Source of the DNA: an uncultured Pseudomonadota bacterium
GTDB taxonomy: Bacteria; Pseudomonadota; Gammaproteobacteria; Burkholderiales; CAIKXV01
DNA length: 64,000 nt
Direction: 5' to 3'
NCBI GenBank assembly: GCA_903831455.1
Contig: CAIKXV010000197.1
Span: 1-64,000, forward strand
This document shows positions 1-9,325 of this stretch, piece by piece. Both the position numbers and the translations under genes were made by a program. Under the pieces are notes generated by a model. The model was not told the DNA's origin. It worked only from the letters and a program-made list of their open reading frames with translations, and made no database searches. Each line of letters starts with the position of its first letter. Position 1 is the stretch's first letter.

Positions 1-86
1 CGAGCGCCGAGGAGCGTCACGACAGGGCCGGCCCGCTGAGGTAGTCTCGCGCTCTTCGCCCGCCCGCACCCGCACCTCCACTCGTC

Positions 87-1625
87 ATGACAGACGCTCC
101 CGCCCCTCGTACCGTTCGCCACTGCGTCGACCACTGGGCCGAGGCCACGCCCGATGCGCCCTATCTCATCGCGCCCGAGACCGGCGCGGTGATGACCTAC
201 GCACAACTGCAGGGGCATTGCCGGGAGCTCGCGCGCGTGCTGCTGATGAACGGCATCGAGCCCGGCAGCAAGGTCTCGCTGATGATGCACAACGGCTACC
301 AGACCGCCCGGCTGCTGCTGGGCGCGATGTACGCCGGCATGGTGGTGCAGCCGATCAACCTGCTCGCCCAGCCCTCCCAGTTGCGCTACGTGCTGGAGCA
401 CTCCGACACCCGCGTCGTGTTCGCCGCGCACGAGTTCGTCGAGCGCCTGCGCGAACCCCTCGAAGCCCTCACGGCCGCGGGCACTCGCGACGTGGCGGTG
501 TTCCCGCTCAACCCCGACCAGATCGACCTCTTCGACGACCCGTACATCGCGCACATGCCGCTGCCGCCGGTGGCCGAGCCCGACGAGGCGCTGCTCATGT
601 ACACCTCGGGGACCACCGGCGTGCCCAAGGGCGTGGTGCAGACGCATCGCGCCGTGGTCTCCGGCGGGTGGTTCACCTCGCAGGCCCATGCACTCACGCC
701 CGCCGATCGGGTGCTCTGCGCGCTGCCGCTCTACCACATCAACGGCCAGATCGTGACCACGGTGGCGCCGCTGGTGCACGGCGGGTCGGTGGTGATGCCG
801 CATCGCTTCTCGGCCTCGAACTTCTGGTCGCTGGTCGCCGAGCACCAGTGCACCTGGATCAACGTGGTCCCCACCATCATCGCCTACCTGCTCAACGGAC
901 CCGACCCGCGCGAACTGGGCCTGGACATCTCCCGCGTGCGCTTCTGCCGCTCGGCCTCGGCGCCGCTGCCCCCGGAGCAGCACCTCGCCTTCGAGCGACG
1001 CTTCGGCATCGGCGTGATCGAGACGATGGGCCTGACCGAAACCAACGCGCCGGCGTTCACCAATCCGCTCGACCCGGCGCGGCGCAAGGTGGGAAGCCCC
1101 GGCCAGGCCTACGGCAACGAGGCGCGCATCGTCGATGCGCAGGGGAACGCGCTGCCCCCGGGCACCCCGGGCGAGATCATGCTGCGCGGGGACAACGTGA
1201 TGAAGGGCTACTACAAGGCGCCCGACCTCACCCGCGAGGCCTTCGATGCCGAGGGCTGGCTGCACACCGGCGATGTCGGCTACCTGGACGAGGACGGCTT
1301 CGTGTTCGTCACCGGCCGCATCAAGGAGCTGATCATCAAGGGCGGCGAGAACATCGCGCCGCGCGAGATCGACGAGGCACTGCTCCGCCACCCGGCGGTG
1401 CTGGAGGCGGCGGCCGTGGGCATTCCGGACACCAACTATGGCCAGGAGATCATGGCCTGCGTGATCCTCAAGCCCGGCGCGCAGGCGAGCGCCGACGACC
1501 TGCGGGAGTTCTGCCGGGGCGAACTGGGCCCCTACAAGACCCCGAAACTCATCCGGCTGGTCGATGACCTGCCCAAGGGACCCTCGGGCAAGGTCCAGCG
1601 ACTCAAGCTCGCCGAGCTCGCCTGA
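87..1625 (+). CDS. AMP-dependent acyl-CoA synthetase/ligase
   Basis: 512-residue class I adenylate-forming enzyme, predicted to activate a carboxylic acid as acyl-AMP and transfer it to CoA in the cytoplasm. The phosphate-binding loop (YTSGTTGVPKG) lies near residue 172, the A5 motif GLTETNAP near 314, the A7 motif (HTGDVGYL) near 390 and the hinge GRIKELIIKGGENI near 410. The C-terminal catalytic lysine sits in GPSGKVQR near 502, so both subdomains are complete. The substrate cannot be read from the sequence; oxalate, malonate, coumarate or medium-chain acids are all possible. It converges on a catabolic minus-strand gene series, so it may activate an acid made or imported by that pathway (inference). 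The upstream 86 bases show no complete gene. Confidence 0.9.
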   Translation: MTDAPAPRTVRHCVDHWAEATPDAPYLIAPETGAVMTYAQLQGHCRELARVLLMNGIEPGSKVSLMMHNGYQTARLLLGAMYAGMVVQPINLLAQPSQLRYVLEHSDTRVVFAAHEFVERLREPLEALTAAGTRDVAVFPLNPDQIDLFDDPYIAHMPLPPVAEPDEALLMYTSGTTGVPKGVVQTHRAVVSGGWFTSQAHALTPADRVLCALPLYHINGQIVTTVAPLVHGGSVVMPHRFSASNFWSLVAEHQCTWINVVPTIIAYLLNGPDPRELGLDISRVRFCRSASAPLPPEQHLAFERRFGIGVIETMGLTETNAPAFTNPLDPARRKVGSPGQAYGNEARIVDAQGNALPPGTPGEIMLRGDNVMKGYYKAPDLTREAFDAEGWLHTGDVGYLDEDGFVFVTGRIKELIIKGGENIAPREIDEALLRHPAVLEAAAVGIPDTNYGQEIMACVILKPGAQASADDLREFCRGELGPYKTPKLIRLVDDLPKGPSGKVQRLKLAELA

Positions 1626-1726
1626 CGCGGAGCCGGGCAAGCGCGCCCACCGGGGGGGCGTCCTGGCGCCGGGCGCAGGCGGTGCGCCCTCGCCCCGTCT
1701 CGCGGGCACGGATACCCGGCCATGAC

Positions 1727-1754
1727 GCCACCGGCCCCGGGCCGGGGCGGTGGC
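1727..1754. terminator. GC-rich hairpin between convergent genes
   Basis: GCCACCG pairs with CGGTGGC and an inner CCCCG pairs with CGGGG around a short loop, with one bulged G. It lies between the ends of the acyl-CoA ligase and the HIBADH-like gene, where a bidirectional terminator is expected. There is no T tract, so intrinsic termination is only likely. Confidence 0.5.
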
Positions 1755-1764
1755 GTTGCTCGCG

Positions 1765-2685
1765 TCAGCGCGCCTGTTCGCCCAGCCGATGGATCGCCTC
1801 GGCGAGGATCGCGTTGTCCTTGCCCGCCTCGCCGCGCTGCATGCAGCTGTCGAGCAGCTGCGCGTACACCTGCGCGAAGGGCAGCGGCTGCCCGCGGTCG
1901 GCGGCCTGCGCGATCATCAGCCTGAAGTCCTTCAGGCTCTGGTCGACCTTGCTCTGCGGGTCGTCGTACTGGCGGCGCGCCATCAGCGGCCCCTTGGTAT
2001 CCATCACCGCCGAGCAGGCCGCCGACCCACGCGCCACCTTCAGGAAGGCCTCGCGATCGAGCCCCAGTCGATCGGCGAACACGAGGCCCTCGGCCATCGC
2101 GGCACGATTGAGGCCGAGGATCAGGTTCACCGCCAGCTTCGCGCGCGAGCCATTGCCCAGCGCGCCGAGGTAGTGGCTCTGCGGGCAGATCGCGGCCAGC
2201 GGACCCGCCGCCGCCTCCATCAGCGCCCGGTCGCCGGCCACCAGCGCGACGCCATCGCCCTGCGCCACCTGCCGACTGGTGCCGGACACCGGCACCTCGA
2301 GCAGTCGCAGCCCGCGGGCCACGCCCCGCTCGCCCAGCGCGGCGATGCGCTCGGGATCGCAGGTGCTGGTGCACACCACGATCGGCATCGCCTCTCGGCG
2401 CCCCGAGGCCAGGATGCCCTCCTCGCCTTCCACGACCGACTCGACCTGATCCGTGTTGAACACCGCGAGCACGATCACCGGACACGCTCGGCTCATGGCC
2501 GCGATCGAGCCGGCGACCTCGGCCCCCCGCGCGCGCAGGGCCTCGCAGCGGGCCGGATCGATGTCGTGGACGCTCACGGCATAGCCCGCCTCCAGCAGTC
2601 GCCCGGCGACGGCCGAGCCCATCAGCCCCGCCCCGATCACGCCCACCGGTCCGCCGATCGAGGGCGCGGATGTCGTCGCATTCAT
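1765..2685 (-). CDS. NAD(P)-dependent 3-hydroxyisobutyrate dehydrogenase-family protein
   Basis: 306-residue beta-hydroxyacid dehydrogenase, predicted to oxidise a 3-hydroxy acid (or reduce a semialdehyde) with NAD(P). The dinucleotide motif VGVIGAGLMG is near residues 14-23, the substrate-binding segment PVSGTSRQVAQGDG is near 120, and the catalytic lysine sits in GNGSRAKLAVN near 181. The ORF track extends much further upstream, but the ATG at 2685 has AGGAG about nine bases before it and directly precedes the Rossmann fold, so I start there. It is the last gene of the minus-strand catabolic series, 172 bases after the TauD-like gene. The family also contains tartronate semialdehyde and succinic semialdehyde reductases, so the substrate is open. 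Confidence 0.88.
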   Translation of the reverse strand: MNATTSAPSIGGPVGVIGAGLMGSAVAGRLLEAGYAVSVHDIDPARCEALRARGAEVAGSIAAMSRACPVIVLAVFNTDQVESVVEGEEGILASGRREAMPIVVCTSTCDPERIAALGERGVARGLRLLEVPVSGTSRQVAQGDGVALVAGDRALMEAAAGPLAAICPQSHYLGALGNGSRAKLAVNLILGLNRAAMAEGLVFADRLGLDREAFLKVARGSAACSAVMDTKGPLMARRQYDDPQSKVDQSLKDFRLMIAQAADRGQPLPFAQVYAQLLDSCMQRGEAGKDNAILAEAIHRLGEQAR

Positions 2686-2857
2686 CTTTCGGTTCTCCTG
2701 TTTGCAGCAGCGCCCGCGTTCGGCCGGGCCTTCTCCGGTCGACCGTCGGGCAACCTGTCGTCCCCGGGGCCCCGCGACACGCAGGCGCCGTCGCCCGTGC
2801 GCCGGGGGTTCATGGCGTGCACCCGGCGCGGGACGAGGCCCGCGGACGAGCGCGGCC

Positions 2858-3814
2858 TCAGTGGAGACCGCCCCTGGGATGCACGGGTCGGGTGCGCGCG
2901 TCGACAGCCTCCACCGGCCGATGCCCGCGCACCTGGGTTGCGTGCAGTTCGCGTTCGGTCGTCGGGTCGAACGGCCCGCGCTGGTGCACGCTGCAGCGAT
3001 TGTCCCACAGCACCACGTCGCCTTCGCGCCACTGGTGCTCGACGACATTGCGCTCGTCGACCAGATACGACCACAGCTCGTCGAGCAGGGCCTCGGAGTC
3101 CGCCAGCGACAAGCCGTTCACGTAGTGACGGAACCGACGGCCGAGGAACAGCGCATTGCAGCCGGTGTCCGGATGGGTGGAGACGATCGGGTGATCGGGC
3201 CCCTTGCCCTCGCGCAGGTCTTCCACCGCCACGGCCCCGCGGCGCAGGTTGCGATTGGTGTCGAACGCCGCGTCGTGCTTGATGGTGCGTCCGTGCACGA
3301 GGGCCTTCAGCCGCTCCGGCAGGGCCCGGTAGGCGGCATAGCCGCTGGCAAAACGGGTGTTGCCGCCCGCCTCGGCCGGCGGCAGCATCACCGCGCGCAG
3401 CATGCGCATGCCGGCGATCACCTCGCGGAACGAGTAGTCGCTGTGCCAGATGACCTCGCCGTCGCCCAGTTCCCCGATCGGCACGCCGTTGACCTTGCGG
3501 TTGGACACGACCGTCACCTCGGGCGGCCCGTCGAAGTGCTGGTGCGAGGAGCGCTCGCTTGCGGCCGGGGGCGACTCCAGTGGGCCGAACCGGCGCGACA
3601 CCTCGACCTGCTGCACGTCGGTGATCGACTGGTCGCGCAGCAGCACCAGCACGTGGTCGAGGTATGCACGGCGCAGGAGCGCGAAGCCCTCGTCATCGAG
3701 CGCGGCGAGATCGAGTCCGCGTACCTCGGCCCCCATCGACCCTTGCATCGGGATCACCTCGATCCGCCCGAACCGCCCCGCGATCAGCTCGCCACCCGAT
3801 GTCGCCTGTCCCAT
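2858..3814 (-). CDS. TauD/TfdA-family Fe(II)/2-oxoglutarate dioxygenase
   Basis: 318-residue non-heme iron dioxygenase, predicted to hydroxylate a substrate using 2-oxoglutarate and O2. The proximal metal ligands are His and Asp in VIWHSDYSF near residue 122; the distal His is in CSVHQRGPFD near 275, followed by the 2-oxoglutarate-binding Arg in TERELHATQVRG. GGGAGGGAG precedes the ATG by about six bases. It starts 34 bases after the upstream enolase-superfamily gene, so the two are probably co-transcribed. Relatives act on taurine, 2,4-D, alkyl sulfates and carnitine-like compounds. Nothing here indicates sulfonate use, so the substrate is unknown. Confidence 0.9.
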   Translation of the reverse strand: MGQATSGGELIAGRFGRIEVIPMQGSMGAEVRGLDLAALDDEGFALLRRAYLDHVLVLLRDQSITDVQQVEVSRRFGPLESPPAASERSSHQHFDGPPEVTVVSNRKVNGVPIGELGDGEVIWHSDYSFREVIAGMRMLRAVMLPPAEAGGNTRFASGYAAYRALPERLKALVHGRTIKHDAAFDTNRNLRRGAVAVEDLREGKGPDHPIVSTHPDTGCNALFLGRRFRHYVNGLSLADSEALLDELWSYLVDERNVVEHQWREGDVVLWDNRCSVHQRGPFDPTTERELHATQVRGHRPVEAVDARTRPVHPRGGLH

Positions 3815-3848
3815 TCGATGCTCCCTCCCACGGCCGCCGATCGCGGCG

Positions 3849-4982
3849 TCAGTCCCTGACCCGGAAACGCTCGACCCTCGCCTCGCTCACCGTCACGCCA
3901 AGACCGGCCCCGTCGGGGCGACGCAGGTTGCCGCGAACGATCGGCACCGGCGTGTCGCAGACATCCTCGGCGAGGTAGTGCTGGGTGACGTTCAGTCCCC
4001 AGTCGAGATTGGGCGCGACGCTGCCCAGGTGCGCGACGGCCGCGGCTGCGATGCTGGACTCCGCCACCTTGCAGGCGAGATTGATGCTGAGTCCGAGCGA
4101 CTCGCAGGTAGTCATGGCGCGTGCGGCGGGCCCCACGCCGCCGAGCTTGATGGTCTTGACGTTCGCGCCCTGGATCGCGCCCATCCGGTGCAGCATCACC
4201 AGGTCGGCGATGCTCCCGATGGACTCGTCGCCGTTGAGCGGAACCGGGCACACCTTCGCCAGCGCGGCCATGCCGTCGAAGTCGTCGCCCGGCAACGGCT
4301 GCTCGATGAACATCAGACCCGCGGGTTCGGCGCGCTGGGCGAACAGTCGCGCATCGGCAAAGGTCATGCCGGTGTTGGCGTCCGCGCACAGGGCGACGTC
4401 CGGGCCGAGGCACCGACGCACCTCGATGGCCGCCTCCGCTTCCTCGCGCGGATCCTTGATGCCGATCTTGAGCTTGAAGAACCGCCACCCGGCGGCCAGC
4501 TCCCGCTGCGCCTCCGCGATGTCGTCCTCGATGCGCGGGTTGCCCAGCAGGTACATCGGCAGCAGGTCATCGCGCAGCGCGCCACCGAGCAGGTCGCACA
4601 GCGGCACGCCGAGCACCTGTCCGTGCAGGTCGGCGAGCGCCATGTCCACCGCGCACTTGGCCCCGGTGTTGCCCACCAGTGCGCGCTCGACCCGACGCGC
4701 CAGCGCGCCGCGAGCGGAGATCGGCTGCCCCACCAGCAGCGGCGCGAGCCACTCGCGCACCGCGCACACCATGCCCGGCAGCAGGTCGCCGGTCATCTGC
4801 GGCGCCACCGACGCCTCGCCCCAGCCGACCCGGCCGTCGTCGGCCTCGATGCGCACCAGCAGGTTGCGCGAGCACTCGATGCGCTCGCCGGCCATCACCA
4901 CCGCCTTCTTCAGCGGCAGCGCGACCGGAATCGCGTCGACCCGCCGGATGCGCACCCGGGCGCCCTGTCCGTCCTCGCTCAC
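3849..4982 (-). CDS. Enolase-superfamily enzyme, muconate lactonizing subgroup
   Basis: 377-residue member of the mandelate racemase/muconate lactonizing enzyme family, predicted to abstract a proton alpha to a carboxylate with Mg2+. The KxK motif (FFKLKIG) is near residue 170. The three metal ligands are in CADANTG (about 200), IEQPLPG (about 227) and NGDESIG (about 252), and the opposite-face lysine is in KTIKLGG (about 277). This K-K arrangement is typical of the MLE and dipeptide-epimerase subgroup. The ORF track starts at 5045, but GTG at 4982 with GGGAGGTGAGGG just upstream is better. It lies between a Bug receptor gene and the TauD-like gene. Confidence 0.88.
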   Translation of the reverse strand: MSEDGQGARVRIRRVDAIPVALPLKKAVVMAGERIECSRNLLVRIEADDGRVGWGEASVAPQMTGDLLPGMVCAVREWLAPLLVGQPISARGALARRVERALVGNTGAKCAVDMALADLHGQVLGVPLCDLLGGALRDDLLPMYLLGNPRIEDDIAEAQRELAAGWRFFKLKIGIKDPREEAEAAIEVRRCLGPDVALCADANTGMTFADARLFAQRAEPAGLMFIEQPLPGDDFDGMAALAKVCPVPLNGDESIGSIADLVMLHRMGAIQGANVKTIKLGGVGPAARAMTTCESLGLSINLACKVAESSIAAAAVAHLGSVAPNLDWGLNVTQHYLAEDVCDTPVPIVRGNLRRPDGAGLGVTVSEARVERFRVRD

Positions 4983-5114
4983 CCCCTCACCTCCCGTCCA
5001 TGCATTGCAGCGTGGTGTCCCGCACGCCCCGAGCACCGTCGGCACTCGACGACCCGGGCGACGCGCGCACGACCCTGCGGATCGACGATCCTGGCCGCGA
5101 ATGGCGCTCGCGCG

Positions 5115-6077
5115 TCATTCCGCCTTCACCGAGGCCTCGCGCGCGACCTTCGCCCACTTGGCCAGATCCTTCTCGAGCAGCGCACGGAACTCCGCCGGCG
5201 AATTGCCCACCGCCTCGGCGCCAAGCGCCGCGAACTGCTGTCGCATCGCCGGGTCCTGGAGCGCACGGATCATCTCGCCGTGCAACTGCCCGACCAGCGC
5301 CGGCCTCATGCCTGCCGGACCGAGGAACGCGTACCACGATCCCAGCTCGTAGCCCTGCAGCCCGGATTCGCCGATCGTGGGCACCTCGGGCATCAGGCTG
5401 GAGCGCTTGATCGACCCGATGCCCAGGGCGCGCACCTGCTGGGCGCGCACCGCGGGGCCGGCCGCCGAGATCGAGTTCCAGGTCACCGCGAGCTGGCCGG
5501 CGATGGTGTCGGACATCGCGATCGGCAGCCCCTTGTAGGGCACGTGCACGCCCTTGACCCCGGCCATCAGGTTGAACAGCTCGAAGCCCAGGTGCGCGGA
5601 GCTGCCGATGCCCGACGAGCCGTAGGTGTACTGGGTCGGGTGCGCGCGCGCCCAGGCGATGAACTCGGCCAGCGTGTTCACCGGCAGCTTCGGGTTGACC
5701 AGCAGCACGAACGGCGCGTCGGCGAGGATCGTGATCGGGGTGAAGTCGCGCAGCGGGTGGTACGAGAGCCTGGGGAAAATCGCCGGGTTGGTGGCGTGCG
5801 TGCCGGTGGTGCCCAGCAGCAGCGTGTGCCCGTCGGGTGCCGCGCGGGCCACCAGTTCGCTGCCGATGATCCCCGAGGCCCCGGCCCGGTTGTCGGCGAT
5901 GAACGACTGCCCGGTGTTCTCCTGGAGCTTGCGGCTGACCACGCGCGCGAAGATGTCCGCGCCGCCGCCAGACGGAAACGGCACGATCACCCTCACCGGA
6001 CGCGACGGCCAGTTCTGGGCGAGGGCTGCGGCCGGCACCAGCGCAGCCAGCAGCACCCCGAGCAGCATGCGGTTCAT
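5115..6077 (-). CDS. Bug-family tripartite tricarboxylate transporter substrate-binding protein
   Basis: 320-residue periplasmic receptor. A signal peptide of about 20 residues ends at ALAQ, followed by the family hallmark WPSRPVRVIVPFPSGGGAD. The body carries the usual ADNRAGASG, YGSSGIGSSAH and VPYKG segments. Bug proteins bind organic acids such as citrate, aspartate, glutamate or pyridine carboxylates and hand them to TctA/TctB, though many are orphans. No tctA/tctB gene is adjacent. AGGAGGAGAG precedes the ATG. Its place between two enolase-superfamily genes suggests it captures the acid they process (inference). Confidence 0.93.
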   Translation of the reverse strand: MNRMLLGVLLAALVPAAALAQNWPSRPVRVIVPFPSGGGADIFARVVSRKLQENTGQSFIADNRAGASGIIGSELVARAAPDGHTLLLGTTGTHATNPAIFPRLSYHPLRDFTPITILADAPFVLLVNPKLPVNTLAEFIAWARAHPTQYTYGSSGIGSSAHLGFELFNLMAGVKGVHVPYKGLPIAMSDTIAGQLAVTWNSISAAGPAVRAQQVRALGIGSIKRSSLMPEVPTIGESGLQGYELGSWYAFLGPAGMRPALVGQLHGEMIRALQDPAMRQQFAALGAEAVGNSPAEFRALLEKDLAKWAKVAREASVKAE

Positions 6078-6271
6078 CTCTCCTCCTTCGCGAATCGGCG
6101 CGAGGCCACGGGCCTGTCGGCGCGTGCACGCGTGCCGCGCGCCGCCAACGCCGCACGGCCGGGCGACATGCCCGCGGGCGCAGCCCTCGTCCGGCGGCTG
6201 TCACCCGATGTCAACGTTACGACCAGTCGACCGGACGCGCAATCCCGCGGCGCTTATCGGAGGCATCGGCC

Positions 6272-6298
6272 GCGCCGATCGGCGCCCCGCTGCGGGGC
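6272..6298 (-). terminator. Tandem palindromes downstream of the mandelate-racemase-like gene
   Basis: The perfect palindrome GCGCCGATCGGCGC overlaps a second hairpin, GCCCCGC-T-GCGGGGC. Both lie just downstream of the stop at 6307 on the minus strand and before the Bug gene promoter region. There is no T tract. They could end the upstream transcript or serve as an operator. Confidence 0.35.
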
Positions 6299-6306
6299 AG
6301 GCTCGC

Positions 6307-7392
6307 TCAACGCTGCTGGACGGCGGGGTCGAACTCCAGCCCCAGGCCCGGTTTCGTCGGGACCGTGATCACACCGTCGACCTGCACCGGAACCTCCCGG
6401 AACAGCGGGCAGGACCACGGCATGTACTCCACGGTCAGTCCGTTCGGGATGGCGGCGATCAGGTGCACGTGGACCTCGGGCAGCAGGTGGCTCACCACCG
6501 GCAGGTTGAAGGCCTGCGCCATGCCGGCAATCTTGAGCCATCCGGTGATGCCGCCCGCGCGAAGCACGTCGATCATCACCACGTCGACGGCGCGCGCCTC
6601 CAGCATGTGCCGGAAAGGGACCGATCCGTAGACGTATTCGCCCGCGGCCAGCGGGGTGGCGAGTGCGCGCGCCACCTCGGCCATGCCGTGCGGATCGTCG
6701 TGCGCGACGGCGTCCTCCAGCCAGAACAGGCCGACATCCTCGATCCGCCGGCCGATCGAGATCGCCTGGCGCACGTCCCAGCGCTGGTTGATGTCGCACA
6801 TGAGGTCGATGTCCGGACCGATCACCGCGCGGATCTCGCGCAGGCGCTCGATCTCGCGCGTGGGCGTGGTGGGCCCCGGCAGCGCCAGCTGCGTCTTCAT
6901 CTGCCGCCAGCCCCGCTCCACCAGTCGCCCGGCGGCGCGCACGCAGTCATCGAGGCTGAAGTGCCGCATCAGCGCGCCGCTGGCATACACGGGCACCCGC
7001 TCGCGGCAGCCGCCGGCCAGCACCGACACCGGCACGCCGAACGCCTTGCCCTTGATGTCCCAGAGCGCGATGTCGATGGCCGCCAGCGCCAGCGTGAACA
7101 TGCCGCCCGGCCCCATCGAGGCGCCCGCCGCAGCCCGCAGCTTCTCGCCGGCGGCCTCGATGCGCAGCGGATCGTCGCCCACCAGCATCTGCGCGAGCAG
7201 GTCGACCGTATGCCGCAGGGCCGGCGTCACCGGTCCGCCGAAATGCGTGAGGCCGATGCCGACCAGCCCCGGCTGGTCGGTCTCGATCTCCAGCGTGACG
7301 AAATCGCGCGTGCCCTTGACGGTCGGCCCGTCGGCCAGCGGCTCGTCGGCCGGCAGCTGCGCGATGGCGGTGCGAAACCCGGTGATCCTCAT
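6307..7392 (-). CDS. Enolase-superfamily enzyme, mandelate racemase-like subgroup
   Basis: 361-residue enzyme of the mandelate racemase/sugar-acid dehydratase branch. A catalytic-lysine segment (MKTQLALP) is near residue 165. Metal ligands are in MCDINQRW (about 200), WLEDAV (about 225) and AAGEYVY (about 250). The His-Asp dyad is visible as MIDVLRAGG (about 275) and VVSHLLPEVH (about 300), and a late acidic residue is in VEYMPW (about 323). The second lysine of KxK is Gln here, as in several acid-sugar dehydratases. It starts three bases after the CocE-like gene stops, so they are almost certainly one operon. It differs in subgroup from the enzyme at 3849, so they probably catalyse different steps. 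Substrate unknown. Confidence 0.9.
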   Translation of the reverse strand: MRITGFRTAIAQLPADEPLADGPTVKGTRDFVTLEIETDQPGLVGIGLTHFGGPVTPALRHTVDLLAQMLVGDDPLRIEAAGEKLRAAAGASMGPGGMFTLALAAIDIALWDIKGKAFGVPVSVLAGGCRERVPVYASGALMRHFSLDDCVRAAGRLVERGWRQMKTQLALPGPTTPTREIERLREIRAVIGPDIDLMCDINQRWDVRQAISIGRRIEDVGLFWLEDAVAHDDPHGMAEVARALATPLAAGEYVYGSVPFRHMLEARAVDVVMIDVLRAGGITGWLKIAGMAQAFNLPVVSHLLPEVHVHLIAAIPNGLTVEYMPWSCPLFREVPVQVDGVITVPTKPGLGLEFDPAVQQR

Positions 7393-7395
7393 GGC

Positions 7396-9156
7396 TCAGC
7401 CTTTCGCCGGGATGATCGGCAGCAGCAGGTGCGGCGCGCGCCCCTCGCCCGCATGCAGTCGCACGCGCCCGCCGAACACCGCGGCCGGGCGATCGGTCTC
7501 GTCATCGTGCTCGAACGGGCCGCAGCCGCGCATCGGGTTCTTCATGTTCGACAGCGTCGCCGCCGCGCCACCGTACTCGTAGTCGCGCCCGCGGATCGTC
7601 AGCGCGACCCGATGGCCGACCGGCACCACGATGCAGGTCGGGATGATCTCGATGTCGAGCTGCACCACCTCGCCCGGCACCAGCGGCTCGCTCCGATCAT
7701 GCGTGTGGTAGGGACGCCAGGGCGTCGAGCGCACCGGGTCGAGCCGCCGCTGGGAGGCCCGCAGCCAGCCCTGGCCCACCGGCGTATGCGGGTCGAGCGC
7801 GCCCTGGAACACGACCTCCTCGCCGTCGGGCGCGAACACCCGGAGCACCGCGAAGAGGTCGGCATCGGTCGTGCTGGAGGAGACGAACAGGCGCAGCGCC
7901 ACCGGGCCGGTGATCTCGGTCTCGCGCTCGAGCGGAGGCGTGCTGAAGGTGAGCCCGTCGCCCATCGCCTCGTACTCCACCGACACGGCCGGGCCCGTCG
8001 AGGCGTCGCGCGCCGGGTCCAGCGCGCCGCCGGACAGGTCGAGGTAGTAGGGCGTCCACTGCGTGCGCGCCAGCGGCCACTCGTTCTCGTGTCGGAGGTC
8101 GAACCGCTCGCCGGGGCGGCGCACGTTGAGCAGCACCGGCGGCTGGCGGTCCCAGCCGGTGTCCTCGCCCTTGAGGAAGTGGCCGAGGAATCGCTTCTGG
8201 AGCGTCACGCCGTAGTCGGTGTAGAACGGCGCCCAGTGCGATCCGCCGTGCACCTCCAGCCATTTCTGCGTGGAGGCCGACTGCGTGTAGCCCTCGAAGT
8301 TGCCGCGCGGGTGCAGTCCCTGCCCGCCCCAGTTGGCGGCCGAGAGCAGCGGCACGGTGACCTTCGACAGGTCGGCCGAGCGCTCGCGGAACCACTCGTC
8401 GTCGAGCGGGCGGCGCAGGTACTCGGCCCACATGTCCTCCCGGTTGGCGACGAGCTGCTCCTCCGACAGCGTCTCGGGTCCGCACACCAGGTCGCCGGTG
8501 ACGCGCGAACGCGCGCCGCGCTCGCCCACGCCGTGCTGCACCGTCTTGACCTGCATGTCCTGCCAGTTCTTGCGGAACGTACAGGCGATGCCGCCGTGGC
8601 GGGCCCCGTCGCGGTAGCAGTCGGCCCAGCCTTCCCACACGCAGATGGCCGCCAGGTGCGGCGGCTGCAGCGCGGCGACGCGCCACTGGTTGGACGCATA
8701 GTAGGAGATGCCGTTCAGGCCCACCTTGCCGCTGCACCAGGGCTGCGCGGCGATCCACTCGATGCAGTCGTGGAAGTCCTTCGTCTCGCGCGCGTTGTTG
8801 TGGGAGAGGTACCCGGGCGAGCGACCGGCCCCGCGCGAATCGACCCGCACGACCGCGTAACCATCGGGCACCCACTTCTCGGGATCGACCACCTCCCAGT
8901 TCTGGTAGGCGTTGGTCGAACCCGCCAGCGCATCCGGGTTCTCGCGCGCCATGATCTCCCACGCCGTGCGGTAGCCCTCCTGGAAGGCCAGCCCCTTGCC
9001 GTAGGGCCCGTAGGTCGCGATGGCGGGATAGCGCCCCTCGGCGATCGGACGGAACACGTCGGCTCGCAGGACGAGCCCGTCGTCCATCGCGATCGGCACG
9101 TCCCAGTCGATGCGCATGCCGTCTCGCACTTCGCTGCGGTAGCCCTGCTCTGCCAT
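7396..9156 (-). CDS. CocE/NonD-family serine hydrolase
   Basis: 586-residue X-Pro dipeptidyl-peptidase/cocaine-esterase-like hydrolase. The N-terminal half is an alpha/beta hydrolase with the nucleophile elbow LNGISYYAS (Ser near residue 152). The C-terminal third matches the jelly-roll domain of the family ([25 protein letters not shown]). The ORF track begins further upstream, but the ATG at 9156 has GAGGAGG about nine bases before it and starts the conserved part. There is no signal peptide, so it is cytoplasmic. It opens the minus-strand series and is three bases from the mandelate-racemase-like gene. A likely role is hydrolysis of an ester or amide that releases the acid used by the following enzymes (inference). 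Confidence 0.88.
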   Translation of the reverse strand: MAEQGYRSEVRDGMRIDWDVPIAMDDGLVLRADVFRPIAEGRYPAIATYGPYGKGLAFQEGYRTAWEIMARENPDALAGSTNAYQNWEVVDPEKWVPDGYAVVRVDSRGAGRSPGYLSHNNARETKDFHDCIEWIAAQPWCSGKVGLNGISYYASNQWRVAALQPPHLAAICVWEGWADCYRDGARHGGIACTFRKNWQDMQVKTVQHGVGERGARSRVTGDLVCGPETLSEEQLVANREDMWAEYLRRPLDDEWFRERSADLSKVTVPLLSAANWGGQGLHPRGNFEGYTQSASTQKWLEVHGGSHWAPFYTDYGVTLQKRFLGHFLKGEDTGWDRQPPVLLNVRRPGERFDLRHENEWPLARTQWTPYYLDLSGGALDPARDASTGPAVSVEYEAMGDGLTFSTPPLERETEITGPVALRLFVSSSTTDADLFAVLRVFAPDGEEVVFQGALDPHTPVGQGWLRASQRRLDPVRSTPWRPYHTHDRSEPLVPGEVVQLDIEIIPTCIVVPVGHRVALTIRGRDYEYGGAAATLSNMKNPMRGCGPFEHDDETDRPAAVFGGRVRLHAGEGRAPHLLLPIIPAKG

Positions 9157-9325
9157 CACTGATCCTCCTCGCCGGTGGGCGGTGTGCGCCTGCGGCGCAT
9201 CGTGGACGAACGCAAGGACCCGGCTTCGGGGTCGGCCCTTGCGTGAGGCGGCGGGTCCGCGTCTTTGCTCTCCCGCCTGCCTGCGGCATGCTACCGCAAC
9301 CACTCCCGCGCTTCAGGACCCCGAC

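Noticed and set aside
3450-6368. 972-residue plus-strand ORF
   Set aside because: It is antisense to genes with intact catalytic motifs and has low-complexity Arg/His composition.
5626-9162. 1178-residue plus-strand ORF
   Set aside because: It is antisense to the Bug, MR and CocE genes; the translation is His/Arg/Ala-rich with no domain, typical of shadow frames in GC-rich DNA.
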